This document shows, one piece after another, positions 23,906-36,444 of a stretch of 64,000 nucleotides of DNA. The stretch's first letter is position 1. Each line of letters starts with the position of its first letter. The DNA is from Mangifera indica (lineage: Eukaryota > Streptophyta > Magnoliopsida > Sapindales > Anacardiaceae). Made by a program: the position numbers and the translations under genes. Under the pieces are notes generated by a model that worked only from the letters and a program-made list of their open reading frames with translations, did no database searches and was not told the origin of the DNA. The DNA lies in NCBI RefSeq assembly GCF_011075055.1, contig NC_058137.1, positions 10,463,463 to 10,527,462 of the forward strand. The letters are read 5' to 3'.

Positions 23906-25190
23906 GCCTAAATAATATAATGAAGCTCCACTTATATGTTCACCACTTATTTTGAATCTAATGCATGCTTAAATTATTGATGTGAATATGTTACATAATT
24001 AATTTTTGATATTTTTTGTTGCTTTATTTAGTAGATAAGAATAGTATTGCACAAGGACTCTAAATTGACCTTGAGTGAATGTGGCTGAAATGGGTCTAAT
24101 AAAAAATTGTCATACTTATTACATCGCCATTAAAATATAAAATAAATTGGTGATATTTAGATATATGAACATATATAAATATAATATTATATAATTGATA
24201 GAGATACAATAATATTTAATTATATTATAACATATTTCGATATAATATTAGACATATAATACTATTGTTTAATATAATTTTTAAATTCAAGATCCAATTA
24301 TTCACATTTAAAGGAAAAAAGAAAAAGGCAATTTGAAAAAATTGGTATCTCTCGGTCCAACAATATATTTGATTCGTATTTCAATATAATAATATATACA
24401 TAATGTTATTAGTTGGATATTTAATATTCAAATTTAATCCAAAATTATGCAATTTATTTGTATGCTGGCATCCCAAACAAGTTATGTCATAATAGGTGCC
24501 AGCTGTCGACAATTTGTTAAAAATGTGTACAATTTCCACATGTACCTTGTGGAAGCCTTTAATTAGAGTTCTTCTTCAAACATGATTTGTCTTGTCCCAC
24601 AACCTGTCACGTGTCCCTTCTTTAAACCTATAACTAACGGACTTCTTGTGTTTCATTGGATTCGGTAAATTTAATGTTAATATGCAAAATAAAATAAAAA
24701 ATTAGAAAATAAAATTAAGTGGAGTGAATTTTATAAGTGTATAACCTTTACGATTTTAAGAATTTATTTATTTATTAATATTAGTTTAAAAAAGATAAAC
24801 TTTCGATGAATTTAAACATCAAATGTATTTAACATGATGAATCTTTTTGAAATTTTCTTGAAGTGTTTATTAGAAAAGTATGCAAGTAGGAGTCACATTT
24901 GATGACCTCTAACATAACATGCTCAATTGTCAAATTGTTGAATGTGCTAAGAAACATCATATTATCTAAAGAAAAAGATGTTTCTATATAAAAGATAATA
25001 TTTAGGTCTATCTAATGAAAATTACATAAATAACAAAACTTTTTTTTTTGACTTTTGTGAAATTAAAGAGAAATTGTAATGTTTTTATTTTATTATTATT
25101 ATGATTTTAAGTTATTGTGTGATTATAGTTTAAAAAGACTTTATAGCTGATCAAGTAATTTGTATTATAATTTGAGTTTTTTTTTCCTAT
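23906..25190. other. AT-rich stretch without recognised features
   Basis: No gene, RNA or clear repeat is recognised. Composition is strongly AT-rich, with many short A/T runs; short segments such as 24,480-24,680 are less AT-rich but show no open frame of note. Confidence 0.4.
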
Positions 25191-25199
25191 TATAATTTT

Positions 25200-26051
25200 G
25201 GCCAAGGGACTTTTTCCCACCTAAGGTTTAGTTTATTTCTACTCTTACTCACTAAATTTAAAAAACCTAAATATCAACTCATTAATTGTTAAAATTAATA
25301 AAATCTATTAAATTTAAAGATAAAAAGGTTATTTAACCAATAATATTAAAAAATAAATTTTTTTAATATTTTTCTCATTAGTTTATAAAGATAATAATTT
25401 TCTCTCACCCAAAAGTTTGAAAAGTTAATTTCCCCCTTTAAGGTTTTAATCTTTTTCTTCTTTTTCTAGCGAGACTCTTTTCGACCCATCTTCTTTATTT
25501 GCCACCAATAACCCTAATCAAAGATAAACGAAAAGGTGATGAATCGATGGACAACCGAACACATCCACAAATCAATGAATGAAGCGCAAAAAGATATCCA
25601 CAGATGAATTGCAAAACTTTTTCAATGAAGGCCAATGACAAACGGATTGGCTACAATTCAATAGGATTGAGGGATGGAAGCATGATGAGAAGACGAATCA
25701 ACACTTCCATCTTTGAATCAGACTAAATCATGATTGAATTATCTTCTCCTTCATCTCACGATTCGACTGGATTTAGAGAGGATAGTAAGGGAAAAAATTG
25801 CAAACCCTAGTAAGGGAAAATGTAACTTTTCAAACTTTTAGGTGGGGAGAAATTATTAGTTTTTTAAAATAAGAGAGGAAATGAGATAAAATTTTATTTT
25901 TTTAATATTATTATTAAATGATGTTTTTACCTTTAGATTTAACAAATTTGGTTAACTTTAATAGTTAACAGGTGAGTATTTGAATTTTCAAAACTCAACG
26001 GATGTGAGTTTGAAAATGAATTAAACCTTTGGTGGGAATAAGTTTTTTGAC
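25200..26051. mobile_element. MULE-type long-TIR non-autonomous element
   Basis: Left end GGCCAAGGGACTTTTTCCCA; the right end is an imperfect inverted copy (TGGGAATAAGTTTTTTGAC). Inverted similarity covers roughly 240 bp at each end (CTCANNAATTGTTAAAATTAA against TTAACTTTAATAGTTAACAGGTGAG). Flanks TATAATTTT (25,191-25,199) and AATAATTTT (26,052-26,060) agree in eight of nine. No coding sequence is recognised between 25,470 and 25,810. Confidence 0.65.
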
Positions 26052-26198
26052 AATAATTTTTTCCAATTTATTTTATGCTTTGAAATATCAAATATCTCCC
26101 TATTTTACTTTCCAAACCCTATTTTAAACATGTGATAATTCTTCAAATTTGACAAGGAGTAAGGCCAACAAGTAAACAAAAGATTAACAAGTAGAAAA

Positions 26199-26985
26199 GG
26201 CCGAAGGACTAATTCACACCCAAATTATGTTGTTTTTCCAAGTTTTTATCCCTTAATTTTGAAAATCTTATTTACCTACCCATTAGCAGTTAAGTCTGTT
26301 AGTTTTAAGAGTAAAATCATCATTTCATATGTAATATTAAAAATAAACTTAAATTTTATTTTCTTTCTCCCCTAAATCCTAAAAACTAACCATTTATCTT
26401 TAGACCAAGTTTAAAAAAAAAGAGACATTCCCCCCTATGGTTTAGTTTTCAAATTTCGATGCCATTACCGGTGGCTTCTCCCTCCTGAAACTTCCTCTTC
26501 CTTTGGCGATCTCTCTTCTCTCATTTGGACGTCCTACCGGCTTTGATTGAAGTTGAGAAGATAAAGCTCTTCATCTTCATAAACAAAAATGAAGTTCTTC
26601 ATTTTCTTAGATGAAGACAAAGATCTCATCTTTGTCTAAGAAGACGAAGAGTTTCATCTTCTTTGCTTCAATCGACGTCAGCCGAATGTTTGGTGAGAGG
26701 AGAGAAATCGTCAAAAGGAGAAGAAGAGTTGGAAGGGAGAGGTTGTCGACGATGATGCCAAAGTTTCAAAACTAAACCCTATGGGGGGAAATGTTTTTTT
26801 TTTAAATTTAGCCTAGGGGTGAAATGATTAGTTTTTAGGATTTATGGGAGAAAATGAAGATAAATTTAAGGGGTTAGAGTTTTGTTAACTTTAACTAGTC
26901 ATAGATGGGTCAATGAGATTTTTAAAATTAAGAGGCAAAAACTTAGGAAAACAATATACTTTGTGTGGGAATAAGGCCTTTGGCC
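26199..26985. mobile_element. MULE-type long-TIR non-autonomous element
   Basis: 787 bp. Left end GGCCGAAGGACTAATTCACA, right end the inverted GTGTGGGAATAAGGCCTTTGGCC. Inverted similarity extends through about 200 bp. Flanks AGTAGAAAA (26,190-26,198) and AATAGAAAA (26,986-26,994) agree in eight of nine. The centre (26,560-26,680) holds palindromic GAAGATGAAG / CTTCATCTTC runs like those of the 21.3-kb relative. Confidence 0.75.
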
Positions 26986-27876
26986 AATAGAAAAAGGGAA
27001 TGAGTCCCAAGGAATAGTCTTTGTACAATATGACCAAGTCAGTATTTTGAGTGACCAATAAAGAATCAAAATAAAATTCAACATTTAATTTCAACTAAGA
27101 ACATTACGATCCATTATAATCTCAAATTTATACTTTAATCATTGATCAAGATATCAAAGTGTGTTAATGCCCATTTAGTTGAGTTTATCCATTAGTTAAA
27201 AGGGTTTCTTAAAAGTCAAGAGCTTTTTTCTTTTTTTTTTTTAGCAAATTTGTTTTAAATTTGTCGAAGCCCTATGTTTCACAAGAGGACATAACAATTA
27301 GACTCAAAACTATTATACTAAATAAGTCCAAATAAGTCAAAGTTTTATAAATGTAGCGGAGACTCAGGCTTAGAGTTTTTATTTGAAAATTCTAATACTC
27401 CACTAGTTTTACTGACGCTTAAACTCTTGGGAAATTAATTAAAATAAACAAAAATATTTCCGTTTTTATGTTTTTAGGCCAACCATCATACCTTTTACCT
27501 TTATAAGCAAACCCATATTTTTATTACAATAATACCTCTTTCTCATATCACTTAACTAATATACTTTCGTAGTTTTCATCTTATTTTCACTATCATCTCT
27601 TTTCTCAACGCTCTTCTTCTGTCAACACTCCAACGACAACACATTTTAGCTATTTTCTTTGTCATTCATCATCATCATGTAGCAAGTAAGTTTTTTTTTA
27701 ACTTTCCTTTATATAAATAGCAACCTGTATTAAAAAACTGTGAAGCTAATAACTTTTCTAGAAATAAAAAATTAAAAACTTTAATGATGATCTCTAAGTG
27801 CTTGAATCTTTTATAAATGCTTATATTATTTGTACATTTAATACTTTTGGTGCCCCTATCTAAGTAAAAACGATTA

Positions 27877-28010
27877 TTGATGTATTTTTCTGGTAAATTG
27901 TGGGGTTTGTGCAGTTTGTGTTTACGTGATTTGAGTTTGTGTGGTTTGCGTTTGCGTGGTTTGTGTTTGTGTGGTTTGCGTTTGAGTGGTTTGTATTTGT
28001 GTGGTTACTT
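27877..28010 (+). repeat. Short tandem repeats, GTTTGNGTTTGNGTGG type
   Basis: About seven units of 17-18 bp (TTTGCGTTTGCGTGG / TTTGTGTTTGTGTGG) just inside the left part of the 27.4-kb MULE. The open frame across it gives a repeating Leu-Cys-Gly-Leu pattern and continues into transposase-like sequence. Confidence 0.75.
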
Positions 28011-28029
28011 AATTATTCAAAATTTTGTA

Positions 28030-30660
28030 TGTGTAGGAAAAGTAGGAAAGCTAATATATTTGCTTAGATATGATGGACATTGGGTTAACAGAGCTGATAA
28101 CAATTTAAAATATATTGATGGAGTTCAAACATTTGTATCAATTATTAAAAAAATAAATTATTTGTAGAAACAGTGTGTTCTTGTTTGTGCATTAATCAAA
28201 ATTGCAATATTATAAAAATTTATATGCAAAATCCGACTACCTACCATGATGTACTATATTTGTTAAAGGATGATTTTGATATTCAGATTATGATGAGGTT
28301 ATCAAAGACACATAAAAGAGATTTGTTATTTCTTACAGTATTTACAAGGCCTACAGAAGTCAGAACCAATTGTAATAACAACGAATTGAACCACAGTCAA
28401 AATTTCAATCATTTGAAGCCATGGATAATGCGATTAACTCTTTGGATAACATAAATAGTGAGACATAACCAAAAAGTATGCTCGAAGGTAATGGTGTTGA
28501 GGTTAGGGTATATGATGAAATAGGTAGGCAGCAAGACCCTTTGTAGGGTACACCAGAGAGATGTCATGAGATGGGTATTGTTTCAATAGATAATTTCCAA
28601 TCGAATGAAGTAGAACATAGTGGTTATAATGATTGGAATGATGATGTTAGCGATAACGAGGGTGATGATGGAAGTGGCAATGATAATGATGGTGATAATG
28701 AATGTGATAATGATGGTGAAAACAGAGGTGATAACTGGGGTGGTCCAAGTGGATTAGCTAGGGGAAGTTCATTTTATAACACTCCAACAATGCATGGTAG
28801 GCCCATTTCTATTAATGTACAAGTTTCAAATCCTTGTTTTGGTGGTCTAGGTCTTTACAAAGATATAGAAAATTAGGGTATTGCATTACATTCAGCGCTA
28901 CTACGAGATGGGAGAATCAAAGTGAATGATCAATTTACATGTAAACAGGTGTTAATAGATATGATGTATAAAAATGCTTTGGAAAAAAAGTTATTAGTTC
29001 AAGATGACAAGTTCAAACAAAAAAAGATGAGATATCAAATGTACACACGCTTAATGTAAATAGAAGGTAAGAGAAGTTAAATTACAAAACACAAACATTT
29101 TTGTCTTACAGAAGTTGGAAACTCACACTTGCCCTTGGGATGTCATAATGTCGCACTATAGACAGACAAGTAAATGGGCACTTGGAAAAATATTGCAGTT
29201 TGTATTTACCACTGCTAACCGTATCTATAGGCTGAAAGACATCACAACGGATGTTGCAGATAGGTACAAAATAGATATCTCATATACTTAAGCTTAACAT
29301 GCAAAGAATTGGGCGTTGAATGAGATTAAAGGTTCTCCTGAGGAGTCATTCAGATAATTACTGGTATATTATTACAATTTGGAATGAAAAAACCCCGACA
29401 CTGTTATACACATTGACACTGATATGGATAATCGGTTTCATTTGCTCTTTATAGCTTTAGGTTGCTCAATTAGAGCATTTTGAGAATATTGTCACTCTGT
29501 CATTTGTATTGATGAATATTTTTTAAAAGGACGATACTGGGGTACACTGTTTGTTGTTATGGGTAAAGATAGAAACAACCAAATTTATCTTTTGGCATTT
29601 GGCATGGGAGGAAAAAAAGAAATAATGACTTAGACCCCTTTTTTTTAGAGTATTACATGGGTGTATAGATGATTATCTGGATTTGGCCGTAATTTCATAT
29701 AGACACCATGCTATCATTCACTTCATTTAAGAAGTGTTCCCAAATGCACACCACAGTTGGTGCAATAATAATATAAAAGGTAATGTGCGCAAATAAACAA
29801 ACAAAGTATATAGATGGGTTGTTTTGGAGAGCAGTGAAAGCTTATCGAATATTAGATTTTAAGGAGGCAATACACATGATTAATGATGAAAATCCATCAT
29901 AGGAGCTTATTTACAGGGTACAGACTATCAACGTTAGACTCGTCCTTACTTCCCCAGTCTCTGATATAATATAATGGCTTGGCATGACACGTACAAAAAT
30001 TACTGATTATGATGCTACTTGAGTTTTTGCATTCCACCATGTAAAAAAGTTTTTACTCTCAACGCAATATGGCAAGTTCGTATGATTTTCCTATTTTTGT
30101 GCATGATGTTGATTGTACACTTATAATATTTTTTTGATCATGTAAAGGTGTCTAGTAATCAACTCACTATATGGGCAGAGGAGAAAATAGTAGGTCATAT
30201 TTTTAAATCAGCTAACATGATTGTCAAACCAATTACTGTGCATAGATATGAAGTGTACGATATGGGCCAATTGGTCACTATAGCGAATCTATGTGCGAAG
30301 GAGTGCAGTTCTAAGAAATTTTAATTGTCATATATTTCATGTATACACATTGTAGCCATAGCTAAGTTCCAAAATATTTCTGATTGTTATCAATGGGTGA
30401 GCAAATACTATTTAATAGAATATTGGCAAACGGTATATAAAGAGAGTGTTGAACCATTCGGAGATCTTTCTAAATTGGTATATCCAAAGGATCTTCCTAC
30501 GGTCCTTCTACCTCCAATGCAATATCGACTTTCAGGTTGATCATCAGAACACAACAGGAGACCATCGCAGGGGGAGGATGTTAACCTATTTGTAGTCGGT
30601 GTCACAAGCATAGACATACTCAGATTACTTGTACGAACCCCTTATCCGAGATAAGTAGAG
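28030..30660 (+). pseudogene. MuDR-type MULE transposase, decayed
   Basis: Broken transposase of the 27.4-kb MULE. Recognisable parts in order: N-terminal LIYLLRYDGHWVNRADNNLK (about 28,050); an acidic Asp/Asn/Gly-rich linker in the open stretch 28,571-28,876; NWALNEIKGSPEESF (about 29,309-29,353); VIHIDTDMDNRFHLLFIALG (about 29,405); the first catalytic block VICIDEYFLKGRYWGTLF (about 29,500); VISYRHHAII (about 29,690-29,718), where the usual second catalytic Asp of SDRH is Tyr; and a SWIM-like region (YISCIHIVAIAKF, about 30,331-30,370) followed by VLLPPMQYRLSG and a damaged zinc knuckle at about 30,597-30,640. Several stops. The element cannot move itself. Confidence 0.82.
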
Positions 30661-31139
30661 GACGAGGGACATCACGTGCTGGTCTTCCATAGCCTTTCAG
30701 GTATCAAATTGTTATACATTATATTTGCAATTATGGTGTTTTTAAACTATTATGTTTTATTTGTGTTATTGCAAGTCTTCAGGGTGTGCGAGGCTGGGTG
30801 AATTTGTTATCTAGCGTTGTTGCGAGGTGTTGAACTGTGACAAATTTAATTTATTTTTTTGTATTATAAACTTGTTAAACATTCAATAGTTATTGTACTA
30901 TATTTTAACATTTTAAAAAAATTTCAGCATAGTCTCCCCTATATTATTTCTATTATCCATATCTTCTTTCTGTTTACATTTTATCCAAAAATACACTTTA
31001 ATATATATAAATATATATATTCAATCCACTTAAACTTCATTCCAAAGCATGAATAATATGAAACAATAAAATAATAACATAATAATCAACAAAATAATAT
31101 ACATTGACCATTCACCATGCAGCAGAAAAATTAATAAAT

Positions 31140-33960
31140 ATATATCAACCATGAAACAATATCAATCTTTGCGTCCGCGAGCAAAAATCTTAGACAAGAT
31201 CATTCTATACAAATGAATAGTGTCAAACGCTGTATAGTCAAATGGACGCTCAGTGGCTAAGTACCCTGTCATCATAAGTGTAAAGACTCTACAATCACTC
31301 GAGGTTGTGCCCTACTATGGAACATTGGTACATCGCATAAGCGTGAATGACTCTATGTTAGGGTCATCACCCCTAACCTCCCAGTAACTGGTAGCACTAA
31401 TAATAGATAGAAGATGTTGATAACGCGCCATTATCTCAATGAACCTATCCGTGGAAGTTATGAAGTTAACTGAAGAGTCATATATAGTCAAAGTCCACGC
31501 TTTAAGGTCAATTTCACACATGCCCAATGTTGACAATCGTAATTGATAGGAATGTGTACCTGTAAAAACATTAATGAAAAGTTAGTATAAAATAATTATA
31601 ATTGAAAATGTGTTATCGATTATATAATTTTGAACATATTTACTACTTTGTTAACTTTCACCCATGAGATGTATCCTATATCTCTTGCCCGATCTGATAA
31701 CTATGGACTTATTCCTTCAATAGGATCTAGTAATAGTTGAGGCCATTGAAGGTTTTCATGGACAGTCGTATCTCGATCCTATAAAATACGTGGTAGATAA
31801 CTATCCCAAAATGTATTAACACATGTCCAATTAGTAGTGGGGTACGAATGGCGTAACATAACTAAGTAATTATCTATATGCTAAAAATACAATAAAAACA
31901 TAGATTATAATTACATTGTTTATAATAACGACACTGCATAAATATAATATATGTTGATAACTTAGTCACCTCATCCGTTAGCCACTTGTTTTCTATGCAA
32001 ATCTTATCCTACCAATCAAACTTCTTGCAAAGGTCATGCAAATAAATTAACGATGTGTCATTACTATTAGCGTTATCATACCATTGCCCAAAATCGATAT
32101 TCGTTCATTGTCTCATAGGATTAGTAAATGAGTTGAGTAGTGTTTGCCCCTTCTTGATAATTCTGCCCTATAATGTCCTTCAAGTACTCGATTGAGGCTT
32201 TATTGGTGTCTCTACAAGTCTACACTTAGTGACCACCTCATAATCATCACGTGGACATATATCATCATCTTGGGCCACCGCAATAATGACCTCAATCAAC
32301 TCATCCTATGTTATCATGAAAGATTATTATTATTATCATTGTTGCATTTTAAATATTAAACATATGTGTTATTTTTATTTACACTAACCTTATGTCTAGG
32401 GTGGGATAAAACATATGTTGCATCTTTACAACCTTTGTTTCAATTGATGTTTGTCACTCTTCAAATTGTCTAAAACATTGCTCTACTGTTTCCATGAACC
32501 CATGTAACATTTTCTCAAAACGAACATTTTTAGTAGTAGATATGGATCCAGTATGTGTGGCATCAAGAGATCCTCTAGTAGTCTGGCATGGGGACATCAA
32601 TGATCGATATGTGGACCGATGCTCAAACCTAGTAACTAGTGGTGTAGTCCATCTAGACATGACTAGATTGTGTACAGGTGTGCTTTGACATGCATGGTGA
32701 AGAGATTGGATTGCACTACTTGATTGAATAGGGTTACAGTCGTCATCAAATTCTTCTGTGTACCACATGTAATCCACAACCTCTCTATACCACACTGATT
32801 GCTTCTCCTCAACAGATGGAATCAATACAGGAGTGACAACATCCTAATAAATGTTTCAATAAATGTATCAATTTTTACGATATAACAAATTTACTTACAT
32901 TTTTATGTTAAAAATAAATTAACGTACCTAAGAAGCCCCGAATATGTTATTAACAAGATCTCACCCTGGTCGCTTAAGTGACTCCCATTTCAACATGCGA
33001 AGGGTTTTATCTTTAGACTTGTAAGCTGTGAAACCCCCCAAGTTATTGAAAGTTTCATATATCCATAATTGCATCCCATAAAAAAAAAAATTGTGAGATG
33101 AATAACATAAGCAATCCAAAAAAGTAAAAGTAATATAAATTTAATTTAATCTCATATTTATTTCTAAGATTACTTGAAATGCAACTGTAAATCCTATTAA
33201 TACATAAGTTTGCACTAAAATATCCGGATCATATGTTCGATGCTTATTCATAACTTCTTCATACCGTTTTTCCACTACTCAGCTCATTGATTCTGCTGTC
33301 AACTTTCAAACCATAGTCCCCCATGAAAATCTATTAAAATTGTCACAATCATCTACTAACTGCAATATATGTTCTGATACCACTTTTCAATTATCTACTC
33401 CTAATAATCTATAATGTATCAAATATAATACAACTATTTTGACAACATCTTCATCATTGTTTCCTTATGCCTTAGACATTAAACTTTTATTGAGATCACC
33501 ATGAGTCACATATTTACCATGTAGAAAGTACTTGTTTCTAAAATTCAATGAATCTGTTGTTATGTATTCAGTTATATTCGCTTCTCTACAAAACCTCAAT
33601 CCAGTAATTATAGCAAACTCAATCAGACCAAATCTACAATCGACTTTATTTAATCTAAAGCAAAACACCTCTCCCAACTCACCTTTATTCACTTGCCGAA
33701 ATAATACACCATGTAATAGGGTCGAACTATATCTATGCACTTCAAGATTTTAAAAAAGTCTGAAATATGTTTGCCTAAACAATATCTTCTTCTCTGAACT
33801 TGATTTTGTTTTTATATGTTTCATCATATCTTTATGACTATGAATATTGATCGTAACTCTAAAATCATGAGCATCATGAAATTGTCTCTCCCTCACTTGA
33901 GCATTAATTGGAAATTTCTACAAAAACATATTTAAAATGAAATGTTATGAGTTTCATTCA
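31140..33960 (-). pseudogene. DUF1985 / Ulp1-like cysteine protease gene of the MULE, decayed
   Basis: Minus-strand gene with many breaks. At the 5' end (33,960-33,420) the open stretch 33,465-33,740 encodes a DUF1985-like segment (FCFRLNKVDCRFGLIEFAII, TGLRF). A middle stretch, 32,454-32,825, has no domain I recognise. The 3' part (31,560-31,180) resembles the Ulp1/SENP (C48) protease fold: LGMCEIDLKAWTLTIYDSSV carries the Asp region, and SSDCRVFTLMMTGYLATERP (about 31,302-31,243) the catalytic Cys. The usual Gln before Gly is lost to stop codons at 31,312-31,317, and the His of the HW box is not evident. Such proteases remove SUMO in host versions; the role inside MULEs is unknown. Confidence 0.7.
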
Positions 33961-33989
33961 ATAAAGTTTAAATTTAAACAACTACAAAG

Positions 33990-34300
33990 CAAATATCACA
34001 TTTTGTGAACAGTGTCATTACGCGACATTACGTAATACGTGATTATGCAATTGCGTGATTTTGCATGATTGCATGACATTACATAGTCAGCGTAGTTGGT
34101 GGGACATTACAAGATTGGCACTGGTGCAATAACGTGGTTGGTGTTGGAGTAGAAGTGCGGTTGACGCTTGGAGTGGATAACGTGGTTGGCGTTTGGCACG
34201 GTTGGCACTTTGCACTGTTGGTGCTTTGCATGGTTTGCGCGGTTGGCTTAGTTTGCGCAGTTTACGTGATTAGCACAGTTCCTGTAAATTTTTGCGATTT
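33990..34300. repeat. Subterminal G/T-rich repeats of the MULE, right arm
   Basis: Short motifs GCGTGATT / GCATGATT / GACATTACG (34,010-34,090), then GGTTGGCACTTTGC / GGTTTGCGCGGTTGGC units (34,130-34,270). They mirror the G/T-rich array at 27,877-28,010 and may be transposase-binding subterminal repeats. The ORF across them is repetitive, not a gene. Confidence 0.55.
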
Positions 34301-34899
34301 TCCTCTCTTCGACGGCTACACTTTCAAGCATCTATTAACATCAAAATTACATCTCTATATACCATTCAAAACATTCATATATATAAGTCGGCAAATTTAG
34401 GGTTCCACTCTAAAAACCCTAATCGCCATGACAATTACCACAACCAATGCACATTTTCAAAAAATATTATTTCAGTCAATCAATAACACTCAACAATCAA
34501 TACTCACATACCCACAATAGATTATTTACACCCGTTCGATAAAAATAACATAAACCAAATAAATAAAATGGCAAATGGTAACTAATCTATGAAGCCATTG
34601 TCGATATATTGTCGCTTCTATATGGTTTACTAATTGCCCCACACTACTTATAGGATATTCACCGGTGATTTTTGGTTTGTATTTTTCAATTTATGATTTC
34701 AACTTCTTCTTTTCCATTTTTGGCAAAAGTAACTTTTGTGTTTTTAACTTTGTATTTTTAACTTATATTTTCAACATAAGGGTAAAATAAGTAAAAATTT
34801 TATTGTTTTCTTAGATAGAGTAAAACTTTGTATGTTGGCCTAAAAACGTATAAAAAGAAATATTTTTGTTTATTTTAATTAATTTCCCTAAAATCTTAT

Positions 34900-35620
34900 G
34901 TATGTGTTTTTGTTAATAATAAAAAGCGGTAACATTTGTTTTTAACAAGAAATTAGATCATTAACAAAAAAAGAACTTCAAACCTAGCCCGTCTCAATTT
35001 CATTTTTATTCTTAAATAACTTGTTTTGATCTCATTTCTATTTTTAAATGCTCCTGAATTATTGGCAAACTATTTTATGTTTATTAAAGCAACCTAATTG
35101 TTCTTTTCAGATTTAAATGTTAAAATATCAAAAATATTATTATAATATTACAAAAATATGACCAATAATTTCTTATAGTAAACCCGTTTACATTTGTCAA
35201 ACAAAGTATCTAAATAATTTTGAAGAAGCCCTGCTTTTATAAAATCTACCCTAATAATATAAAAAAATGTAGCCAAGTTATTTAAAATTCATACCATGCA
35301 AGCCCTAATTCTAGCTATTATGGCGACCATGATGTTCATATACGAGGATCAAAGGGTTCCTTCATTATATCACCTAAGCGAACACTTTGTGGGCTCGTAC
35401 ATGTGATGTGCCCAGCCCCATTAATAAATAAGGAGGGAAAATCTGATCTAGATTGGATTCTAGTTCTATTATGTTAGGTGTGTTTTACTTGAATTAAATG
35501 ATTCCCACTTGGGTTCTTAAAGAATTGTGTCGTACATGTCGAAATTTTGTGGTGCTCGATAATATTATTAGATTAATACTGATTTCTACCCCTGGGATGG
35601 ATACCATTAATTGAAAGAAT
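34900..35620. other. AT-rich spacer, no gene recognised
   Basis: No open frame or family recognised. The part from 35,280 to 35,620 is less AT-rich and may be LTR or leader of the gypsy remnant that follows, but nothing in it proves this. Confidence 0.35.
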
Positions 35621-35696
35621 GTTATATGGCTAATGCTACTTGAGAGACATGAGGAGCAAAGAAATTGATGAGCAAATGAAGGTGATGCAACAACAA

Positions 35697-36444
35697 GGGC
35701 AAAAGACTATTTTCCACTTAAGTTTTATCTTAATTTTAATATTATACCTGTGGTAAATGAAAAATTTAAACACACACTCTTCTATAAATTATGATTAAAT
35801 TTTCTGTTAAATATAAGAATAAACTGTTATTTAATAATATTATTAAAAAATATATTATTTTATTTTATTTTATTTTTCCCCTTAGATTTTAAAAATTAAT
35901 ATTTAACCTCTATACCTAAATTTTGAAAAATGACTTTTTCCCCTCAAATCCCTAAGTTTTTTCTTTACCTCTCTCTTCAACCACTGGTGATTGGCGCAAC
36001 GCATTGAATCAACGACAAGTCCTTCATTGGATGACACTCGCTGTCTAGATCTAGGCAATGAAGCATGATCCAGTGAGGATGATATTTTGTTGTCTAGAGG
36101 TTACCCTCTCGATGACTTTGTCTTGTTCTTTCACTGTTGGTTCACTGTTCGTCGGAGAAAGTGGTCAGATTTCAGGTTTGGTATCCTAATAGAGAAAAGT
36201 GAATTTTTTAAAACTTAATCAATGAAAGAAATGTTATTTTTCCAAATCAAGAGGGAAAAATAAGATATAATTTAATTATTTTAATATGATTAATAAAATG
36301 ATGATTTTATTCCTTAACCCTAATAGAAAATTTGTGGATGTGCTTTAACAGATTAAAAATTGAGTAGGTATTTGAGTTTTCTATTTGTCGTGAATATATA
36401 TTTATCATTTCACCAAAACTTAGATGGGAAATTGTTCTTTTCCC
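35697..36444. mobile_element. Long-TIR DNA transposon (MULE type) inside gypsy gag
   Basis: 748 bp. Left end GGGCAAAAGACTATTTTCCA, right end the inverted TGGGAAATTGTTCTTTTCCC; inverted similarity continues over about 200 bp. Flanks CAACAACAA (35,688-35,696) and CAATAACAA (36,445-36,453) agree in eight of nine. The centre (35,950-36,180) is richer in GC and shows no gene. Related in design to the elements at 25.2 and 26.2 kb. Confidence 0.7.

Larger units (their letters stand above)
27429..34888 (+). mobile_element. Complete MULE carrying transposase and DUF1985/Ulp1 protease genes
   Basis: 7460-bp element. The left terminus (from GGGAAATTAATTAAAATAAA) and right terminus (to TTTATTTTAATTAATTTCCC) are inverted repeats matching almost base for base over about 52 bp, up to a shared TTTTTAGGCC. 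Flanks TAAACTCTT (27,420-27,428) and TAAAATCTT (34,889-34,897) agree in eight of nine, the Mutator hallmark. Left half: decayed MuDR-type transposase (+). Right half: DUF1985 plus Ulp1 protease gene (-), so the two are convergent. G/T-rich subterminal repeats lie at 27,890-28,010 and 34,080-34,290. Such protease-bearing MULEs are known in plants (Kaonashi/KI type). Both genes are broken here. Confidence 0.88.

Noticed and set aside
28571..28876. Acidic Asp/Asn/Gly-rich 101-codon protein as an independent host gene
   Set aside because: It is continuous in layout with MULE transposase sequence on both sides and lies inside the element.
34134..34400. 88-codon Val/Gly-rich frame
   Set aside because: Translation of the G/T-rich subterminal repeats of the MULE.
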